A stretch of 9,560 nucleotides of DNA from Immundisolibacteraceae bacterium (GTDB lineage Bacteria; Pseudomonadota; Gammaproteobacteria; Immundisolibacterales; Immundisolibacteraceae). The notes beneath the pieces were generated by a model. The model was not told the origin of the DNA. It searched no databases and saw only the letters and a list, made by a program, of their open reading frames with translations. The stretch spans positions 1 to 9,560 of the forward strand of contig JAHRWJ010000080.1 in assembly GCA_019090185.1 (NCBI GenBank). Direction: 5' to 3'. Made by a program: the position numbers and the translations under genes. Positions 6,044 through 9,560 of the stretch are shown here, in pieces. The first letter of the stretch is position 1. Every line of letters begins with the position of its first letter.

Positions 6044-8557
6044 TTAAAATAGTTCAGCACGCCTAGAACGGTCTTCTTGCTCAGCCGTTTTTTGCTGATT
6101 TTTTTTCATCTCATCAAGCTGAGCACTGGTGAAATACTCAAAAATGGCTTTTTTGTCATTAAGTTCAGCCAGCTCGCCGGTATCGGGATCGATTCGAGCG
6201 GTCACCACATCAGCTGGTTGAATCAACGCCAGCTCAGGCTTCTCTTTAAGTGCCTCCTCCATGTAATCGATCCATATCGGCAAGGCCGCTCGGGCCCCTG
6301 TTTCATACTTGCCCAGGGAGCGCGGTTGATCAAAGCCAACCCAGGCGGTAGTCACCACCCCGGCGGCAAAACCACTGAACCAGGCATCACGCTGGTTATT
6401 AGTGGTCCCTGTTTTACCTGCCAGGTCATTGCGCCCAAGCCGCAATGCGCGCCGGCCGGTCCCCTTTTTAATGACATCACGAAGTATCGAATTAATCATA
6501 AAAACTTCTGCTTCGGGTAGCACCCTCGGCGCTAACTCCTGCTCCCGATCAGATAGCCGCCCAGCAGCGCCAACGGCCGATTCTGGCTGATCATCCTGCA
6601 CAGTTGCGAGGTTGTTTGATAGCGCACCGCCCTCCTGCCTGGCAGCGTTTAACCCGACCAGCTCTGCCGCGCGCGGAAAATTCTCACTCCAAACAATTTC
6701 GCCTTTTTGATCTGTCACTCGGCTGACTAAGTGGGGTTGAACTCGGTAGCCACCGTTGGCTAACACAGCATATCCACCGATCAATTCAAGCGGTGTCATC
6801 GCACCACTGCCCAGAGCCAGCGACAAGTCCTTAGGCAATTTTTTGGCGGGAAAGCCAAATCGTAGGCAATATTCTCTGGCCTGATAGACTCCCATCGCCT
6901 CTAGCAATCGAACTGAAACCAAATTACGTGATTTTGTCAGTGCCACCCGTATCCGTGTCGGCCCAAAAAATTTCCCTGAATAATTCTGTGGCCGCCAAAC
7001 CCCTTTACGGGTGTCATCGTTAAATACCAGCGGGGCATCATTAATCAGCGACGCAGCGGTAAAACCATTCGACAACGCTGCGGTATAGATAAACGGCTTA
7101 AAGTTAGAACCAGGTTGACGGTCGGCCTGGGTGACTCGATTGAAATGGCTACGGGCAAACGCAAAACCACCGTTAATAGCCCGGATAGCACCGTCAGCCG
7201 CATCGACCGAAACCAGCGATCCCTCGACGGCCGGTAGCTGGCCTAACAACCAGCCATCACCGCCACTCACCTCTGGTGAAAGCAGTCGAACCAAATCGCC
7301 GGACTGAAAAAACTGCTGGTCGTTCTCTTGCCTGGCTTGCCAATAACTATTTGACCATTTCAAGGACGACCGTGACAGTTGATGGTGCTGCCCATTTGGC
7401 AGCAAAACAGTGACCTGTCCATCTCGTATTTGCCAAACAACTGCCACCAACAAGTCACCAATCGGACTCATCTTGGCAAGCGCGTCAATAAAAGACGCCC
7501 GCCGCTCTAGCTCATCCTCTAAATCATCGACCTCTAAACGGCCTTCCGGCCCCCGGTAATCGTGACGCCGCTCATACTCGATTAAATGTCGACGTAGCGA
7601 ACGATTAGCAGCCGTTTGCAGACCAGAATCTATCGTGGTCTCCACTCTAAAACCACGGGTATATGCCTGTTTACCAAACCGAGAAAACACCCAGGCTCGG
7701 GTCATTTCTGCGGCGTAACTAGCGTCAATACTTATCTTGCGTTGATGTAACCGTGCAGTCGTGGGGGCATCTACGGCTTTTTTGAATTCGTCCATGCCTA
7801 TTTTGCCGTCATCAACCATCCGTTGCAGCACATAACGTCGTCGTTGCACCGCCCTGCCAGCATCTCGAATAGGGTTAAAACTCGACGGCGCTTTTGGTAA
7901 CCCAGCTAGCATCGCCAATTGGGGCAATTCAAGCTGCTTAAGCTCAAGGCCGTAATAAACTTGGGCTGCGGCCCCAAACCCATAAGCGCGCTGCCCCAAA
8001 AATATCTTATTTATATAGAGTTCAAGAATCTGATCCTTCGAAAGCTGCCGCTCTATCCGTAGCGCCAACAAAATTTCGGTGAGTTTTCTGAGGTAAGTCT
8101 TCTCTCTAGTAAGAAAAAAGTTACGCGCCACCTGCATGGTTATGGTGCTTCCACCTTGTCTCTTTTCACCGGTACGTACCAACTCGATTGCGGCTCGGGT
8201 CAGCCCTACCCAATCAACCCCAGGATGTAAATAAAAGCGATTGTCTTCGGCAGCCACAATGGCATCGCGCAGCAACTGAGGTGTTTCGGCGTAGGTGACT
8301 GGGATTCGCCGCTGTTCACCGAACTCGCCGATTAGCACTCCATCACGGGAATAAATAGATAGAGGCACCTGCAATTCAATCGATTGCAACGTATTGGCGC
8401 TGGGTAGCTGTGGAATTAGAAAATAGACGATCGTCAAGACTAAGGCCAGAAACAACGACCCTAACGTCAGTAATGAAGTGAGCAACCAACGCTGTAAAAC
8501 ATTCAAAGGGATAACCGATAGTAGAGCAATGGATGGGGGCCAAGCGGGGACAAACAA
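6044..8557 (-). CDS. mrcA: Penicillin-binding protein 1a (bifunctional peptidoglycan synthase)
   Basis: Inner-membrane class A PBP that polymerises glycan strands and cross-links peptides in the periplasm (mrcA/ponA). Of 837 residues, about 22-48 is the membrane anchor. The glycosyltransferase domain (about 70-240) has catalytic E104 in AAEDNRFYLHPG, GGSTITMQ (135-142), and E161 followed by RIERQLSKDQILELYINKIFLG. An OB-like insert (about 330-435) has the RRHDYRGPEG hallmark of PBP1a. The transpeptidase (about 445-765) has S484-x-x-K487 (QPGSNFK), S543-R-N545 and K715-T-G-T. A variable linker (about 630-680) and a charged tail follow. The start is uncertain: TTG at 8557 has no good ribosome site, and TTG at 8506 would give a typical short N-terminus (MNVLQRWLL...). 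It is divergent from pilM, as in Pseudomonas. No clear terminator follows before the glnA control region. Confidence 0.97.
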   Translation of the reverse strand: MFVPAWPPSIALLSVIPLNVLQRWLLTSLLTLGSLFLALVLTIVYFLIPQLPSANTLQSIELQVPLSIYSRDGVLIGEFGEQRRIPVTYAETPQLLRDAIVAAEDNRFYLHPGVDWVGLTRAAIELVRTGEKRQGGSTITMQVARNFFLTREKTYLRKLTEILLALRIERQLSKDQILELYINKIFLGQRAYGFGAAAQVYYGLELKQLELPQLAMLAGLPKAPSSFNPIRDAGRAVQRRRYVLQRMVDDGKIGMDEFKKAVDAPTTARLHQRKISIDASYAAEMTRAWVFSRFGKQAYTRGFRVETTIDSGLQTAANRSLRRHLIEYERRHDYRGPEGRLEVDDLEDELERRASFIDALAKMSPIGDLLVAVVWQIRDGQVTVLLPNGQHHQLSRSSLKWSNSYWQARQENDQQFFQSGDLVRLLSPEVSGGDGWLLGQLPAVEGSLVSVDAADGAIRAINGGFAFARSHFNRVTQADRQPGSNFKPFIYTAALSNGFTAASLINDAPLVFNDDTRKGVWRPQNYSGKFFGPTRIRVALTKSRNLVSVRLLEAMGVYQAREYCLRFGFPAKKLPKDLSLALGSGAMTPLELIGGYAVLANGGYRVQPHLVSRVTDQKGEIVWSENFPRAAELVGLNAARQEGGALSNNLATVQDDQPESAVGAAGRLSDREQELAPRVLPEAEVFMINSILRDVIKKGTGRRALRLGRNDLAGKTGTTNNQRDAWFSGFAAGVVTTAWVGFDQPRSLGKYETGARAALPIWIDYMEEALKEKPELALIQPADVVTARIDPDTGELAELNDKKAIFEYFTSAQLDEMKKNQQKTAEQEDRSRRAELF

Positions 8558-8673
8558 CCGATCACAACATGATCTAAAATAAATTTGCCATGCCGCATAA
8601 TTAGTTGTAACTTGTTGTTAATGTAATTTTTACTTAAACGCTGTAACTTTCGGTTAATTAAAGGGTTTTCATT
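8558..8673. promoter_or_regulatory. Divergent intergenic region between mrcA and pilM
   Basis: This 116-base AT-rich gap must carry promoters for both mrcA (minus) and pilM (plus). It contains several TTGTAA/TTGTTA-like hexamers (about 8604-8622) and AT-rich tracts, but I could not pair a -35 and -10 with proper spacing with confidence on either strand. If mrcA really starts at 8506, the region is 167 bases. Confidence 0.4.
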
Positions 8674-9560
8674 TTGGGGCTTTTTCGAAGAACACCGCCT
8701 CCATTGGTCGGTATCGATATTAGCACAACCGCTGTCAAGCTCCTTGGTCTGAGCAATGATGGCAGCGGATACCGTGTGGATCACTATGCGGTCACCCCGC
8801 TACCCCCAGAGGCGATTGTCGAAAAAAATATAGTCGTATCTGAAATGGTCAGTGAGGCGATTGAAAAAACCATCAAGCTAGGCCGGGTCAAACTTAAGCA
8901 TGTCGCCATCGCCGTATCTGGCTCGTCTGTTATCACCAAGATAATCAGCATGCCAAAAGATATGCCCGAAAAACAGATGGAAGAGCAAATTTCACTCGAA
9001 GCCGATCAGTATATTCCCTACGCACTGGACGAGGTTTATCTAGATTTCCAGGTGCTTGGTGACAACAAGGAAAATCCGGAAACAGTCGACGTACTGCTGG
9101 CAGCAGCACGCAGCGATACTGTTGATGAACGGGTGAACGCGGTAACCGATGTGGGACTGACACCTAATGTGGTTGATATTGAAGCCTACGCAATGGAAAC
9201 CGCTTACGAACTTATCGCCAAGCAACTTCCCACAGAAATACGTAACGCAACCATCGCCATAGTCGATATAGGCGCAACAGCGACCACCCTCTACGTGTTA
9301 CAGGAAGGGCAGTCGGTATTTACCCGTGACCAAAACCTTGGAGGTCGCCAACTTACCGAAGAAATACAACACCGATATGGCCTCTCCTTTGATGAGGCTG
9401 GCAGGGCAAAGAAATCCGGCGAATTACCGGACGATTATGCAACCGACCTGCTGCAACCTTTCATGGAATCACTTTCCCAACAAACCAGCCGTCTGTTACA
9501 GACATTTTTTTCATCCACCTCACAGCATCAGGTAGATCAGATCATCCTCTGCGGAGGTAC
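8674..9560 (+). CDS. pilM: Type IV pilus assembly protein PilM (3'-partial)
   Basis: Cytoplasmic actin-like ATPase-fold protein of the type IV pilus alignment complex; in the family it binds the N-terminal tail of PilN and links to PilO/P and the PilQ secretin. 295 complete codons are visible of a usual 350 or so, and the window ends inside the gene. Motifs: N-terminal GLF, nucleotide-binding loop GIDISTTAVKLL (13-24), VAIAVSGSSVITK (77-89), EADQYIPYALDEV (109-121), VDVLLAAAR (138-146), VVDIEAYAME (167-175), VDIGATATTLYV (197-208) and LCGG (292-295). The start is TTG at 8674, with AAGGG (8661-8665) 8 bases ahead. An in-frame stop at 8659-8661 leaves no upstream ATG or GTG, and starting there gives the expected MGLFRR beginning. 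pilN is expected just outside the window. Confidence 0.96.
   Translation, partial: MGLFRRTPPPLVGIDISTTAVKLLGLSNDGSGYRVDHYAVTPLPPEAIVEKNIVVSEMVSEAIEKTIKLGRVKLKHVAIAVSGSSVITKIISMPKDMPEKQMEEQISLEADQYIPYALDEVYLDFQVLGDNKENPETVDVLLAAARSDTVDERVNAVTDVGLTPNVVDIEAYAMETAYELIAKQLPTEIRNATIAIVDIGATATTLYVLQEGQSVFTRDQNLGGRQLTEEIQHRYGLSFDEAGRAKKSGELPDDYATDLLQPFMESLSQQTSRLLQTFFSSTSQHQVDQIILCGG

Noticed and set aside
6077..6520. 147-codon open frame on the + strand opposite the mrcA 3' end
   Set aside because: It is antisense to the transpeptidase domain and charged tail of PBP1a, has no ribosome site of note and no recognisable protein features.
8503..8784. 93-codon minus-strand frame across the mrcA-pilM gap
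   Set aside because: It starts inside pilM coding sequence on the opposite strand, spans the promoter region and ends inside mrcA in another frame. The translation is low-quality and matches nothing.
9326..9535. 69-codon + strand frame inside pilM
   Set aside because: It is an alternative frame within the well-conserved pilM reading frame.
1..9560. A mobile element, defence cluster, CRISPR array or other undescribed multi-gene system
   Set aside because: All the large frames belong to conserved housekeeping or envelope genes in a familiar order. No direct-repeat arrays, transposase genes, tRNA-flanked junctions or compositional break were seen.

Overview
The window looks like chromosome of a gammaproteobacterium. 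The evidence is a type I glutamine synthetase gene upstream of ntrB and ntrC, a bifunctional penicillin-binding protein gene divergent from pilM (the arrangement seen in Pseudomonas and in the E. coli mrcA/hofM region), a YgiM-type SH3 membrane protein, and DUF4124 proteins. Genus cannot be read from this stretch. Protein resemblances were judged by eye against remembered E. coli and Pseudomonas sequences; no search was run.

Layout. On the + strand at the left are a YgiM-like SH3/anchor protein (5-517, possibly cut at its 5' end) and a predicted exported DUF4124-glutaredoxin protein (566-1054). They converge on a minus-strand block that reads, from right to left, mrcA (6044-8557), a 421-base control region, glnA (4213-5622), a short hairpin spacer, an exported DUF4124 protein (3580-4155), ntrB (2487-3635) and ntrC (1084-2484). 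On the far right, after a 116-base divergent intergenic region, pilM starts on the + strand with a TTG codon at 8674 and runs off the window end.

How the genes work together. NtrB and NtrC form the nitrogen two-component system. NtrC-P activates sigma-54 promoters, and the glnA upstream region holds a perfect inverted-repeat NtrC site (5959-5973) centred about 128 bases upstream of the start predicted from a well-spaced -24/-12 element (5849-5864). GlnA keeps the adenylylation tyrosine (Y398). The spacer between glnA and the DUF4124 gene contains a 9-bp GC-rich hairpin without a U-tract, which could set different expression of glnA and ntrBC. mrcA encodes PBP1a (peptidoglycan synthesis) and pilM the cytoplasmic actin-like protein of the type IV pilus alignment complex.

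No mobile element, CRISPR array, tRNA, rRNA or clear novel multi-gene system is visible. The least explained items are the exported DUF4124 protein between glnA and ntrB, a possible 13-codon leader ORF with a good ribosome site in the glnA 5' leader, the DUF4124-glutaredoxin fusion, and an unresolved ntrB start.
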